From Baffinella frigidus (Eukaryota > Cryptophyceae > Cryptomonadales > Baffinellaceae): a stretch of DNA of 11,727 nucleotides. Position 1 is the first letter of the stretch, and each line of letters opens with the position of its first letter. Below, piece by piece: positions 1 to 6,185 of this stretch. Below the pieces are notes generated by a model. That model did no database searches. It was not told where the DNA came from and was given only the letters and a program-made list of their open reading frames with translations. The stretch is taken from NCBI GenBank assembly GCA_026770585.1, contig MU646394.1, positions 579,395 to 591,121 of the forward strand. The letters are read 5' to 3'. The translations under genes and the position numbers were made by a program.

Positions 1-84
1 GGATAGATAGGCCCGCCTCGGGATAGATAGGCCCGCCTCGGGATAGATAGGCCCGCCTCGGGATAGATAGGCCCGCCTCGGGAT
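1..84. repeat. 20-bp tandem repeat (4.2 units)
   Basis: Four identical 20-bp units (GGATAGATAGGCCCGCCTCG) followed by GGAT of a fifth. The array starts at the window edge, so it probably continues upstream. The identity of the units suggests recent expansion. No coding role is visible. The following stretch to 163 holds no recognisable feature. Confidence 0.97.
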
Positions 85-163
85 GGTACCTTCGGAATGA
101 GTCGAACTGTTCGATGGACTCAACCTCCGCCATCTGCGAAACCACAACCCCATCTCACGTTAA

Positions 164-305
164 TACCACGCCAGATTCCTCGTGGGGGTTCGCCTCTTTC
201 CGAGCGCACTTTGGGCAGCCGAGCTATCCCAAAAGTAAACAATTTCCTCTTATTCCTTCCGGGGCATCGACTTTTGGCGACCCCTTCCAGGAATCTGGCG
301 TGGTA
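164..305. mobile_element. Short foldback/MITE-like element
   Basis: A perfect 17-bp inverted repeat (TACCACGCCAGATTCCT at 164-180, its complement at 289-305) encloses about 110 bp with no coding potential; similarity continues inward with gaps (GGGGTTCGCC against GGGGTCGCC). The 16-bp direct repeat CAACCCCATCTCACGT lies outside it at 145-160 and 403-418. Size and structure fit a non-autonomous element. The transposase family is unknown. The open frames here run through the inverted arms and are not genes. Confidence 0.75.
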
Positions 306-424
306 GGGCAACTGCCTAAGGTCAGGGTAGTTGAGCCTGCGGTATTGACTACGGCAGGCCTCAGGACCGTCAGAGGGTCGCTACGAGAAAGCTGCAAAAA
401 CGCAACCCCATCTCACGTCGTGCA
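306..424. other. Gene-free spacer with a GCCTGCGG-type imperfect hairpin
   Basis: At about 327-372 the sequence GTAGTTGAGCCTGCGGTATT...GGCAGGCCTCAGG forms an imperfect hairpin. It resembles the GGCCTACGGCATTGCCTA motifs at 1370-1400 and 3988-4060, so it may be a degraded member of that repeat family. Nothing else is recognised. Confidence 0.4.
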
Positions 425-682
425 CCACACGGTGGGATTCGCAGATCGGTCCATTTATTTTCGTAGTACTAATTAATAACTACTCGGTACAAGGACATCT
501 CATTAACCGACATTTCAACCGGTTTTTCGGTCAAAATTGGTACACCCTACACCCTTGCGACGCAACCCGGAAAACTCCTTTAAAACAGGGCCGTTGGAGA
601 GAGAGACCGTTATTACTACCAACACGGAAACCCTGCACTCTACGTCATGCACCCCCCACCCTCCATCCTCAACATTGAAGAG

Positions 683-863
683 GCACTGCACTGCTAGCCA
701 CAAGATTTTGTATTAGTCAACTTCGTAAAAAACGGGAGGGAGGTGTAGTAAAATGGACGCCTCAAAAGCGCGACGTCGCGGATTTGAGGCACCTCGTTTT
801 CAAAGTTGACAGATTTGTGGGGGGGTTGACTTTGGCGAAATCTCCTGGCTAGCAGTGCACTGC
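683..863. mobile_element. Family-A MITE-like element, copy 1
   Basis: The termini form an 18-bp inverted repeat with one mismatch (GCACTGCACTGCTAGCCA at 683-700 against 846-863). Weaker complementarity continues inward to the GTCAAC at 716-721 and GTTGAC at 825-830. Internal landmarks shared with copy 2 (1638-1781) are AGTCAAC, GTGTAGTAAA and AAAGTTGACAGATTTGTGGG. The centre holds an imperfect palindrome, GCCTCAAA...TTTGAGGC around 757-788. It has no coding capacity. CTGCATCACG overlaps and follows the right end. Confidence 0.75.
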
Positions 864-871
864 ATCACGCA

Positions 872-1064
872 CCACATGAGAATGCTAGAGGGGCCTATTT
901 AAAACCGTTTGCTTTTACAAGTGGGCATTTGTGTAGTAACTTTCGTGAGGCGGGCCACGTAACTCTGCAAAATGAGCCCAGTCACGAGGTTGGTTACGTT
1001 ATCCTGGTACAAATATTTACAACCCCACATGTAAATATGATCATCCTCCCGCATTCTCAAGTGG
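872..1064 (-). mobile_element. Family-B foldback element, copy 1 (reverse orientation)
   Basis: The ends are CCACATGAGAATGC (872-885) and its near-complement GCATTCTCAAGTGG (1051-1064). Read on the minus strand, it carries the family-B landmarks in order: TGTGGGGTTGTAAATATTTG, TACCAG, a GTTACGT/ACGTAAC stem, GTTACTACACAAATG and CCCACTTGTAAAAG. The other copies are at 6186-6360, 6748-6949 and 9737-9947, on the plus strand. It is nested in the 425-1248 element and begins 8 bp after the family-A element. Confidence 0.75.
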
Positions 1065-1249
1065 CAGCGGCGCATCTTTCAGACCACTCAGTCCTGAGCT
1101 CGGGAGCAATCAAGAAGTAGCACACACCGCAGGAAATTTCGGCCAGAAATCTGGTCGAGATATCGGTTAATGAGATGTCTTTGTACTGAGCAATTCTTGA
1201 TTACTGCCACGAAAATAAACGGACCGATCTGCGAAGCCCATTGTGTGGC
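1065..1249. other. Right arm of the 425-1248 element; no gene
   Basis: Mostly the right terminal inverted repeat of the large element. The first 60 bp are unassigned. No open frame with a plausible product is present. Confidence 0.6.
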
Positions 1250-1272
1250 AACACTGAGGAACCTGCATCAAG

Positions 1273-1334
1273 AACCTTAAGACACTGTGTGGGTTATCTG
1301 TAGCCTGGTCTGCTGTGCTTGATCGCTGAAGTGA
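1273..1334 (+). repeat. 62-bp dispersed repeat, inverted partner at 4609-4670
   Basis: This segment (AACCTTAAGACACTGTGTGG ... CTGAAGTGA) matches the reverse complement of 4609-4670 at 61 of 62 positions by eye. The subsequence CTGCTGTGCTTGATCGCTG also occurs at 4522-4540. High identity over a 3.3-kb distance suggests a recent copy or gene conversion. Confidence 0.85.
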
Positions 1335-1340
1335 GGGGTT

Positions 1341-1506
1341 TCATAGGCTAACGGCCTGAAAATGGGGTAGTTAGGCCTACGGCATTGCCTAGGACCTCCT
1401 ACCGTAGGCCGAGACGTTTTGGTCCCAGGATCCCTCGGCCTACGGTAGGAGGTCCTAGGCAATGCCGTATGCCTAACTACCCCATTTTCAGGCCGTTGGC
1501 CTATGA
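1341..1506. repeat. Near-perfect hairpin, 73-bp arms
   Basis: The left arm (1341-1413) and right arm (1434-1506) are reverse complements at 71 of 73 positions, around a 20-bp loop. The arms contain AACGGCCTGAAAATGGGGTA and GGCATTGCCTAGGACCTCCT. As DNA it can extrude a cruciform; if transcribed it would be a long double-stranded hairpin. The GGCCTACGGCATTGCCTA part links it to the tandem repeat at 3971-4052. Confidence 0.93.
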
Positions 1507-1526
1507 ACACTGAGGAACCTGCATCA

Positions 1527-1637
1527 CGAAAAAATACAAGGACGCGCTTCCTTGGATTTCTTCTGGTCACGTTACCGCTGAATCTAGGGGCTGTCCACCG
1601 CCCACCGTGGACTGTCCACCGAAACAGAATTTGAGAG
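1527..1637. other. Spacer with short GTCCACCG repeats
   Basis: GTCCACCGCCCACCGTGGAC (1591-1610) is a small hairpin followed by another ACTGTCCACCG. GGTCACGTTAC, also seen in the family-B palindromes, occurs at 1565-1575. Nothing else is recognised. Confidence 0.5.
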
Positions 1638-1781
1638 TGCACTGCCAGGCCGGAGTTTTTGTTTTAGTCAACTCGCCACCGAATGTGTAGTAAAGAAGTA
1701 AACATTATGTGTATCTTGTTTGTAAAGTTGACAGATTTGTGGGTGAATTGACTTTTACAAAATATCCGCCCTGGCAGTGGA
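1638..1781. mobile_element. Family-A MITE-like element, copy 2
   Basis: The ends are TGCACTGCCAGGCCGGAG (from 1638) and the near-complement CCGCCCTGGCAGTGGA (to 1781). The interior repeats the copy-1 landmarks in the same order and orientation: TTTTAGTCAACTCGCC, GTGTAGTAAAG, AAAGTTGACAGATTTGTGGG and GAATTGACTTTTAC. It is shorter than copy 1, lacking the GCCTCAAA palindrome. No coding capacity. Confidence 0.75.
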
Positions 1782-1836
1782 GTGGGGAACGTCTGAAGCA
1801 AAAGGAACCTCCGTTAACTTAAGAAGTAGCGGTCGA

Positions 1837-2006
1837 GAACCTGCATCAGGAACTCGCGCCAGAGGGCTCGAGAGAAACCGACGCCTTATCCACGCCAGAG
1901 GTGGCATCGTTGACTTAAGTTTTCAGGGAATCCCCCCCGAAAGATGTCAAAAGTGGATGTTCCGAGCCCTCTGGCGTGGCTGGGAACCTGCATCACGAAC
2001 TCGCGC
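1837..2006 (+). mobile_element. Foldback module bounded by 23-bp direct repeats
   Basis: Direct repeats at 1837-1859 and 1984-2006 match at 22 of 23 positions (start GAACCTGCATCAGGAACTCG, ACGAACTCG in the right copy). Inside is a perfect 14-bp inverted repeat, CGCCAGAGGGCTCG at 1857-1870 and its complement at 1963-1976. The arrangement matches the module at 1250-1526, including the CCTGCATCA motif. The open frame crossing this region shows no recognisable protein. Confidence 0.7.
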
Positions 2007-2044
2007 AGCGCGCCCGAGTCAAACGCAGGCGGGACCTGGGTTAC

Positions 2045-2275
2045 GTTTGAGGGTTTAGGGTTTAGGGTTTAGGGTTTAGGGTTTGGGTTTTGGGTTTTGG
2101 GTTTTGGGGTTCTGGGTTTCTGGGGTGTGGGGTTTGGGGTTTGGGGTTTGGGGTTTGGGGTTTGGGGTTTCAGGTTCAGGGTGTATGGGTTAGAGGCTAG
2201 GGGTTAGGACCGAGTTTCGGGTTTCGGGTTTCGGGTTTCGGGTTTCGGGTTTCGGGTTTCGGGTTTCGGGTTTGG
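2045..2275 (+). repeat. Telomere-like array: TTTAGGG, TTTGGGG and TTTCGGG blocks
   Basis: About five TTTAGGG units (2046-2082) grade into TTTTGGG, then six TTTGGGG units (about 2128-2167), a degenerate stretch, and about eight TTTCGGG units (2214-2270). TTTAGGG is the plant/algal telomere heptamer. Each variant is locally homogeneous, which suggests block amplification after the variant arose. Interstitial, not a chromosome end. Confidence 0.92.
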
Positions 2276-2558
2276 GACCCAGAAGGGCATATCGTGCTCC
2301 CAGGGGTTTCGGGTTTAGGTGTTAGGTTTCAGGATTTAGGGTTTCGGGTTTCGGTGTTAGGACCCAGAAGGACATGTGTCGTGCTCCAAGGGGTTCCGAT
2401 TTTCGGGTTTCGGGTTTCAGGTTTCGGGTTTCAGGTTTCGGGTTTCGGGTTTCAGGTTTCAAGTTTCGGGTTTCGGGTTTCAGGTTTCGGATGTAAGGTT
2501 TCAAGTTTCGGGTTCAGGGTTGAGGGTTACCCAGAATGACATATCGTGCTCCCAGGGG
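2276..2558 (+). repeat. Composite array: ~31-bp spacer repeat alternating with TTTCGGG/TTTCAGG blocks
   Basis: The spacer (GACCCAGAAGGGCATATCGT, then GCTCCCAGGGG) starts at 2276, at 2371 (with GACATGTGTCGTGCTCCAAG) and near 2528 (ACCCAGAATGACATATCGTG). Degenerate TTTCGGG, TTTCAGG and TTTCAAG heptamers fill the gaps. Overlapping open frames on both strands here are products of the heptamer repeat and are not genes. The design resembles the array at 8918-9492. Confidence 0.85.
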
Positions 2559-2603
2559 TGGGCGTGTTGCGCTTCAAATCCCCGGTCGTCCGGCACCTGC
2601 ATC

Positions 2604-2762
2604 CCACGCAAGGCCGTAAGGGGGTATTTCAAAAGTCACTTTCCTCATTGTTTTTATAAAGAGCCCGGGGCCATCTCGGCCAAAAGGTAACAAACGGCTC
2701 CAAGAACGAGGAAACGGCCCCAAGAGCGAGGATGGAATACCCCCACGTAGCGCCCTGTGTGG
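2604..2762. mobile_element. TIR element E, copy 1
   Basis: The left end CCACGCAAGGCCGTAAGGGG (2604 on, then GTATTTC) is an imperfect complement of the right end GGAATACCCCCACGTAGCGC, then CCTGTGTGG, to 2762. The interior has two tandem copies of an AACGGCTCCAAGAACGAGGA-like unit at 2693-2732. Copy 2 lies inverted at about 9975-10093. A ~24-bp direct repeat (CCCCGGTCGTCCGGCACCTG, then CATC) precedes it at 2580-2603 and recurs at 2882-2905 (22 of 24 positions). Confidence 0.65.
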
Positions 2763-2857
2763 TGAACACGGCTAGTAATCATCTATTGGTGAACACGGCT
2801 AGTAATCATCTATTGGCGGCTAGTAATTATCTAGTAGTGGCTAGTAATAATCTATAC
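2761..2857 (+). repeat. 27-bp tandem repeat with shorter derivatives (GGCTAGTAATMATCTA)
   Basis: Two identical 27-bp units (2761-2787 and 2788-2814; core ACGGCTAGTAATCATCTATT) are followed by two truncated versions built on GGCTAGTAATTATCTA and GGCTAGTAATAATCTA. No function is evident. CTAGTAAT also occurs in the core of family C, but I see no further link. Confidence 0.85.
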
Positions 2858-2929
2858 CGTAAACGAGAGCGAAGATGGAACCCCCGGTCGTCGGGCACGT
2901 GCATCAGACACGGGCAAAACGCGAGGTTC

Positions 2930-2963
2930 CTTAAGTTGACACACATTAAGTTGACACACACGA
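2930..2963 (+). repeat. Short tandem repeat TTAAGTTGACACACA
   Basis: Two adjacent copies of a ~16-bp unit, CTTAAGTTGACACACA and ATTAAGTTGACACACA, before a G-rich stretch leading to the minisatellite. Confidence 0.8.
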
Positions 2964-3045
2964 CCGCTTCACGCCAGGGGGGGAGGTGAGACGAGACCAG
3001 AGGCCCGAGGAGGATTCAAGTCAGGGGGGTGAGTACGCGAATCTC

Positions 3046-3181
3046 ATATGGAAACACTTATAATTTATAAACCAGATTCAATGAAATTTACTACATATAA
3101 CGATCTTTACTAGTAATATTAGAGCAAACGTGTAGTAATTTTCATTGGATTCAAGTTGATAAATTATAAGTGTTTCCGTAT
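3046..3181 (+). mobile_element. Family-C foldback element, copy 1
   Basis: The arms (3046-3095 and 3131-3181) start ATATGGAAACACTTATAATT and end with the near-complement AAATTATAAGTGTTTCCGTA, then T. They enclose the family-C core: GAAATTTACTACA at 3083, TTTACTAGTAATATTAGAGC in the centre, TGTAGTAATTTTC at 3131. The outer arm sequence is not shared with other family-C copies. It interrupts the minisatellite unit, and the right flank reads GAAATCTGCATGAGGCACCC. Confidence 0.85.
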
Positions 3182-3189
3182 GAAATCTG

Positions 3190-3915
3190 CATGAGGCACC
3201 CGAGGAGGATGATGATGAGGGTCAGGTGAGTGAGCACGCTACACGGCGAGTATTTATGATAAATACGCACCGGTGACGAAATTTACTACACAAATGGATC
3301 ATACTAGTAATTATTAAAGCATTTGTGTAGCAAACTTCGTTGCCGGTTTGTATTTATCATAAATACTCGTCCGGATGAAATCTGCATGAGACACCCGATG
3401 AGGATGATGATGAGGTTCAGGGGGGTGAGCACGCTACACGGGGACATGATGACCCAGAGGAGGATGATGCGGGTCAGGTGAGTGAGCGCGCTACTCGGGG
3501 ACATCATAACCCAGAGGATGACGATGAGGGTCAGGGGTGTGAGTTCGCTACAAGGGGACATCGTAACCCAGAGGAGGATGATGAGGGTCAGGGGGGGTGA
3601 GCGCGCTACACGGGGACATCATCATAACCCAGAGGATGATGATGAGGGTCAGGGGGGTGAGCACGCTACACGGGGACATCGTAACCCAGAGGAGGAGGAT
3701 GATGATGGTTAGGGGGATGGGCACGCTACACGGGGATATAATAACCCAGAGGAGGATGATGAGGGTCAGGGGGGGTGAGCACGCTACACGGGGACATCAT
3801 AACCCAGAGGAGGATGATGAGGGTTAGGGGTGTGAGTTCGCTACACGGGGACATCATCATAACCCAGAGGAGGAGGATGAGGGTCAGGGGGATGGGCACG
3901 CTACTCGGGGACCAC
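3190..3915 (+). repeat. Minisatellite, 57-60-bp unit, about 10 copies
   Basis: The recurring unit is GAGCACGCTACACGGGGACA, then TCATAACCCAGAGGAGGATG, ATGAGGGTCAGGGG. GCTAC anchors fall at 3238, 3433, 3490, 3547, 3605, 3665, 3725, 3783, 3840 and 3900. From 3433 the spacings are 57, 57, 58, 60, 60, 58, 57 and 60. Most differ by threes (extra CAT, GAT or GAG triplets); the 58s come from changes in the G run. In one frame a unit would read as an acidic repeat (GEHATRGHHNPEEDDEGQG), but the 58-bp units shift the frame, so coding is unlikely. Earlier units are split by the family-C elements at 3046-3181 and 3247-3369. Confidence 0.92.
3247..3369 (+). mobile_element. Family-C foldback element, copy 2
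   Basis: The left arm begins CGAGTATTTATGATAAATAC, and the right arm ends GTATTTATCATAAATACTCG. Each arm is itself nearly palindromic (GTATTTAT/ATAAATAC). The core has GAAATTTACTACACAAATG at 3278, ACTAGTAATTATTAAAGC centrally and GTGTAGCAAACTTC at 3325. It sits at the same phase of the minisatellite unit as copy 1, with the same right flank GAAATCTGCATGAGACACCC, yet has different arms. Confidence 0.87.
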
Positions 3916-3970
3916 CGGAATCAGTTGGAGAAAGCAGAGTCGGGAACGGGAGGCACTAATAGGGGAACGT

Positions 3971-4074
3971 CTTGCGAACCGGGTAGGTAGGCCTACGGCA
4001 TTGCCTACGGTCTTGAGAACCGGGTAGGTAGGCCTACGGTATTGCCCACGGTAGGCCGTAGGGACCCTAGGACC
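3971..4074 (+). repeat. 41-bp tandem repeat (2 units) plus hairpin tail
   Basis: Units at 3971-4011 and 4012-4052 share GAACCGGGTAGGTAGGCCTA, then CGGYATTGCC. The tail ACGGTAGGCCGTAGGGACCC, then TAGGACC, makes an inverted repeat with GCCTACGGT. The motif GGCCTACGGCATTGCCTA also forms part of the 1341-1506 hairpin arms, and GCCCTACGGTAGGGCCCTAG at 8447 is related. Confidence 0.85.
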
Positions 4075-4425
4075 TATTGGTGAGCGCGCTGCACTGGGAC
4101 CACCCGAGACGGTGGTTTCTGACGAGTCGGAAACTCGCGTGGGTTTGGGTGAGAATGCGCGCGGGCAAGCACGCGCGTCTCTTTATTAGCTTGATGACAT
4201 TCAGCACGTACGATCCTCGCACAAATTCATGGGCGAGGCCGTGCGATTCAAACCATGTTTTTGCTGTCTTGGGGTGGGGTTTGTCCTATGTTAAAGCTAT
4301 ATCGACGCTAAAATAGCAAAATCTGACAAAATCCACCCTTGAGATAGCATAAAGGGCGGTTGAAATTGCATGGCCTCGGACTCTAAAATCGGACACTGGC
4401 TGGCGGGTACGTAATGGGCTGCGAA
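4075..4425. other. Gene-free stretch, nothing recognised
   Basis: Mixed-composition DNA with no repeat I can place. The small open frames (for example 4077-4316) show no domain, signal or compositional bias. A short CG-rich patch (GCGCGGGCAAGCACGCGCG) lies at 4157-4175. Confidence 0.5.
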
Positions 4426-4480
4426 ATCCTAAACCCGAAACCCAAAACCCCAAGCCCTGAAGTTTGAACACCAAACCCGG
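4426..4480 (-). repeat. Degenerate telomere-like C-strand patch
   Basis: CCTAAACCCGAAACCCAAAA, then CCCCAAGCCCTGAAG: a few CCCTAAA-like heptamers in the opposite orientation to most arrays in the window. Strongly degraded. Confidence 0.6.
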
Positions 4481-4670
4481 GGCAGGACTGAGGTCCTGTC
4501 CTGGTGCAACCCCGCTGAAGTCTGCTGTGCTTGATCGCTGGGGTTCAAAAAGGCAGGACTGAGGCCCTGTCCTGGTGCAACCCGACCAAGCACAGCAGAC
4601 TTCAGCGATCACTTCAGCAATCAAGCACAGCAGACCAGGCTACAGATAACCCACACAGTGTCTTAAGGTT
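4481..4670. repeat. Compound direct and inverted repeat
   Basis: A 32-bp direct repeat (GGCAGGACTGAGGTCCTGTC, then CTGGTGCAACCC) occurs at 4481-4512 and 4552-4583. A perfect 20-bp inverted repeat, GCTGAAGTCTGCTGTGCTTG, lies at 4514-4533 and, complemented, at 4587-4606. CAAGCACAGCAGAC recurs again at 4622. The last 62 bp (4609-4670) are the inverted copy of 1273-1334. Looks like a mobile hairpin unit that duplicated locally. Confidence 0.85.
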
Positions 4671-4711
4671 CATAGACTTTTGGATCACTCATCTCCAGGC
4701 TTGAGAGTAAT

Positions 4712-4895
4712 AAAGAAGAAGAAGAAGAAGCAGAAGAAACAGAAGAAGAAGCAGAAGAAGAAGAAGACGAAGGAGGAGGAGGAGGAGGAGAAGAAGAAGA
4801 ACACGAAGAACACGACGCAGAAGCAGAAGAAGAAGAAGAAGAAGAAGAGAAAAAAACAGGGAAAAAAAGAAAAAAAGAAAAAGAGATGGGAAAAA
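4712..4895 (+). repeat. (GAA)n purine-rich tract
   Basis: About 180 bp of mostly AAG/GAA/GGA triplets with scattered C interruptions. A polypurine strand like this can form triplex DNA. Both strands give long low-complexity frames (lysine/glutamate-rich or phenylalanine/leucine-rich), which are composition artefacts. Confidence 0.95.
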
Positions 4896-4964
4896 CAAGA
4901 ACTCACAAAGATGTGTCGGCGGCTCCCCTCCAGCAGAAACCCTTTGTTCAAGGACTTGTAGCCG

Positions 4965-5340
4965 CCCGCCTTGTACCCCCGCGGGGGCGAGAACTCACAA
5001 ATCTGCCGCACCAAACCCATTATTATTATTATCATTACGTATTATTACGTAATATTGACTTATTATCTATTACTGATGACTTATTATTTCTTATTACTTA
5101 TCTATTACTGATAACTTATCATTACTTATTACTGATTGCTTGTTACTCTCGTGCCTTAAGCCCATGCCCTGTATCCACGCGGGGGCAAAAACTCGGAAAT
5201 CTGGCACGCCCGACCCATTTTTATGACTTGGCATTACGTGTTATTACTTATTACTTACTATTACGTATTACTTATTACTCTTGTGCCTTAAGTCGAGCCG
5301 TGTAGCCTTGCGGGGGCGAGAACTCGGAAAACTGCTTCCC
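4965..5340 (+). repeat. Dispersed repeat GCGGGGGCGAGAACTC with TTATTACTTA-rich spacers
   Basis: The module GCGGGGGCGAGAACTCACAA, then ATCTGCCGCACC, starts at 4981, recurs at 5179 (GCGGGGGCAAAAACTCGGAA) and 5310 (GCGGGGGCGAGAACTCGGAA), and more weakly at 5845 (GTGGGCGATAACTCAGAAAT). Spacers at 5018-5150 and 5233-5280 are rich in TTATTACTTA/ATTACGTATT. CTCGTGCCTTAAG-like sequence occurs before each following module (5150 and 5278). It is an irregular tandem array of ~130-200 bp units. The open frame across it is not credible as protein. Confidence 0.8.
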
Positions 5341-5481
5341 CCAAGCCTTCTTCTTCAGACCTCTCGGGCCGAAAGAGTCTTGGGGGATGCGACGGGTCCG
5401 CCAATCAAATGTCAATTTATGTCAAAAGTCATTTTTATGTGTCGGTAGGCTTATACGCCCTTAACAAATACATCATATGAT
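5341..5481. other. Spacer, nothing recognised
   Basis: Contains GGGATGCGACGGGTCCGCCA at 5385-5404, echoing the TGATGCGA and GGGTCCGCCATG motifs around the next element. No gene or clear repeat. Confidence 0.45.
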
Positions 5482-5670
5482 AACTAAGGCGGGTCTGCCA
5501 TGACTTCATCTCGAAAGATAACTGAATCAGTTCCCTTATTGGCGTTTTCATTTAATTAGGAGCCCCAATTGAATTTCAAACGCCCTGACTAATTTCTCCT
5601 ATTCGACCTCCTATTGCAAAGGAACTGATTCAGTTATCTTCCGAGATGAAACTAAGGCGGGTCCGCCATG
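5482..5670 (+). mobile_element. TIR element flanked by 21-bp direct repeats
   Basis: The terminal inverted repeats are about 32 bp with two or three differences (TTCATCTCGAAAGATAACTG from 5505; right copy ends at 5650). A second, internal inverted repeat joins GGCGTTTTCATTTAATTA with AATTGAATTTCAAACGCC. Direct repeats (AACTAAGGCGGGTCTGCCAT, then G; 20 of 21 match) lie at 5482-5502 and 5650-5670. The flank motif resembles CCTGCCATG beside other modules. No coding capacity. Confidence 0.85.
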
Positions 5671-5671
5671 C

Positions 5672-5931
5672 GGCTCACAGACGATCGCATCACTCAACCT
5701 AGGCGAGGGGGTCGGTGAATGCTCTTACCTCTGGGGATATAATCCCGTGTAGGATGGCCGGAGTGACTTGACTGTGTAAAGTCACTCCGGTTATCCTACA
5801 CGGGGTTGCATCCCCAGATCAGCCCCAAGAAGGCCAGCTCAGAAGTGGGCGATAACTCAGAAATCTGCCCCGCCCAATCCCGCTTTAGTAGGCTCGAGCC
5901 TTAGGTTGAGTGATGCGATAGGTTATGAGCC
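5672..5931. mobile_element. Foldback element with nested hairpin
   Basis: The ends GGCTCACAGACGATCGCATC, then ACTCAACCTA (5672-5701), pair with 5902-5931 at 26 of 30 positions. The right end sequence (GTTGAGTGATGCGACAGGTT) recurs once more, directly, at 6119. Inside lies the hairpin 5730-5818, and at 5845 a copy of the GGGGGCGAGAACTC repeat. Its left end begins 1 bp after the preceding direct repeat. Confidence 0.75.
5730..5818. repeat. Hairpin, 39-bp arms, 11-bp loop
   Basis: The arms at 5730-5768 and 5780-5818 pair at 34 of 39 positions, including CCCGTGTAGGAT and CCGGAGTGACT. All five differences between the left arm and the complement of the right are transitions by eye, consistent with decay of a once perfect inverted repeat. 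Confidence 0.9.
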
Positions 5932-6185
5932 TCATGACGGACCGGAGCGCAAAACCCGCTTTAGTACTCTCGCGCCCCAACACTTGGCAGCGACCGAGTT
6001 CCTTTTCGCCCGGACCTCCGGGTGAAAGTCGGTTGGGATCACAGTGCAATGGATAAGATTCTAGTACACATCGTTTAGATGGACTGTATCCGTGACACCC
6101 TCGAAGCCTGCTAAGTGGTGTTGAGTGATGCGACAGGTTATGAGCCGCGTGTTGGTCCAGCCTCAGCGCTCCATCCGGTCCATGT
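5932..6185. other. Gene-free stretch with minor repeats
   Basis: Includes an AACCCGCTTTAGTACTCTCG segment (5954-5973) like CAATCCCGCTTTAGTAGGCT at 5875, a small TTCGCCCGG/CCGGGTGAA hairpin near 6006-6026, and the third GTTGAGTGATGCGACAGGTT copy at 6119-6138. No gene. Confidence 0.55.

Larger units (their letters stand above)
425..1248. mobile_element. Element with ~120-bp terminal inverted repeats, carrying two nested elements
   Basis: The left arm from 425 (CCACACGGTGGGATTCGCAG ...) matches the reverse complement of the right arm ending at 1248 for about 120 bp. The best block includes CGCAGATCGGTCC, TTATTTTCGT and ACATCTCATTAACCGA. The interior holds a family-A element (683-863) and a family-B element (872-1064). 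Without those two, the host element would be about 450 bp. No transposase frame is present, so it is non-autonomous. No clear target-site duplication is visible. The left and right arms differ at scattered positions, so it is not newly inserted. Confidence 0.8.
1250..1526 (+). mobile_element. Module bounded by 21-bp direct repeats, containing a giant hairpin
   Basis: A perfect 21-bp direct repeat (starts AACACTGAGGAACCTGCATC) lies at 1250-1270 and 1506-1526. Between the copies are a 62-bp segment (1273-1334) that recurs inverted at 4609-4670, and the hairpin at 1341-1506. The direct repeats could be an unusually long target-site duplication or termini shared by adjacent elements. No gene is present: the minus-strand open frame here is the translation of the hairpin arms. 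Confidence 0.7.

Noticed and set aside
1277-1642. 121-codon minus-strand frame
   Set aside because: It runs through both arms of the 1341-1506 hairpin; no domain or plausible composition.
2045-2275. True chromosome end
   Set aside because: Heptamer arrays are degenerate, occur in both orientations and are flanked by other sequence on both sides.
3190-3915. CRISPR array
   Set aside because: Units are contiguous with no unique spacers, and the setting is eukaryotic.
3482-3990. Overlapping plus-strand frames in the minisatellite
   Set aside because: Frame is broken by 58-bp units and the same array is open in several frames, as expected for a repeat.
4680-5035. Long charged or hydrophobic open frames on both strands
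   Set aside because: They are translations of the (GAA)n tract and its complement; low complexity with no normal protein portion.
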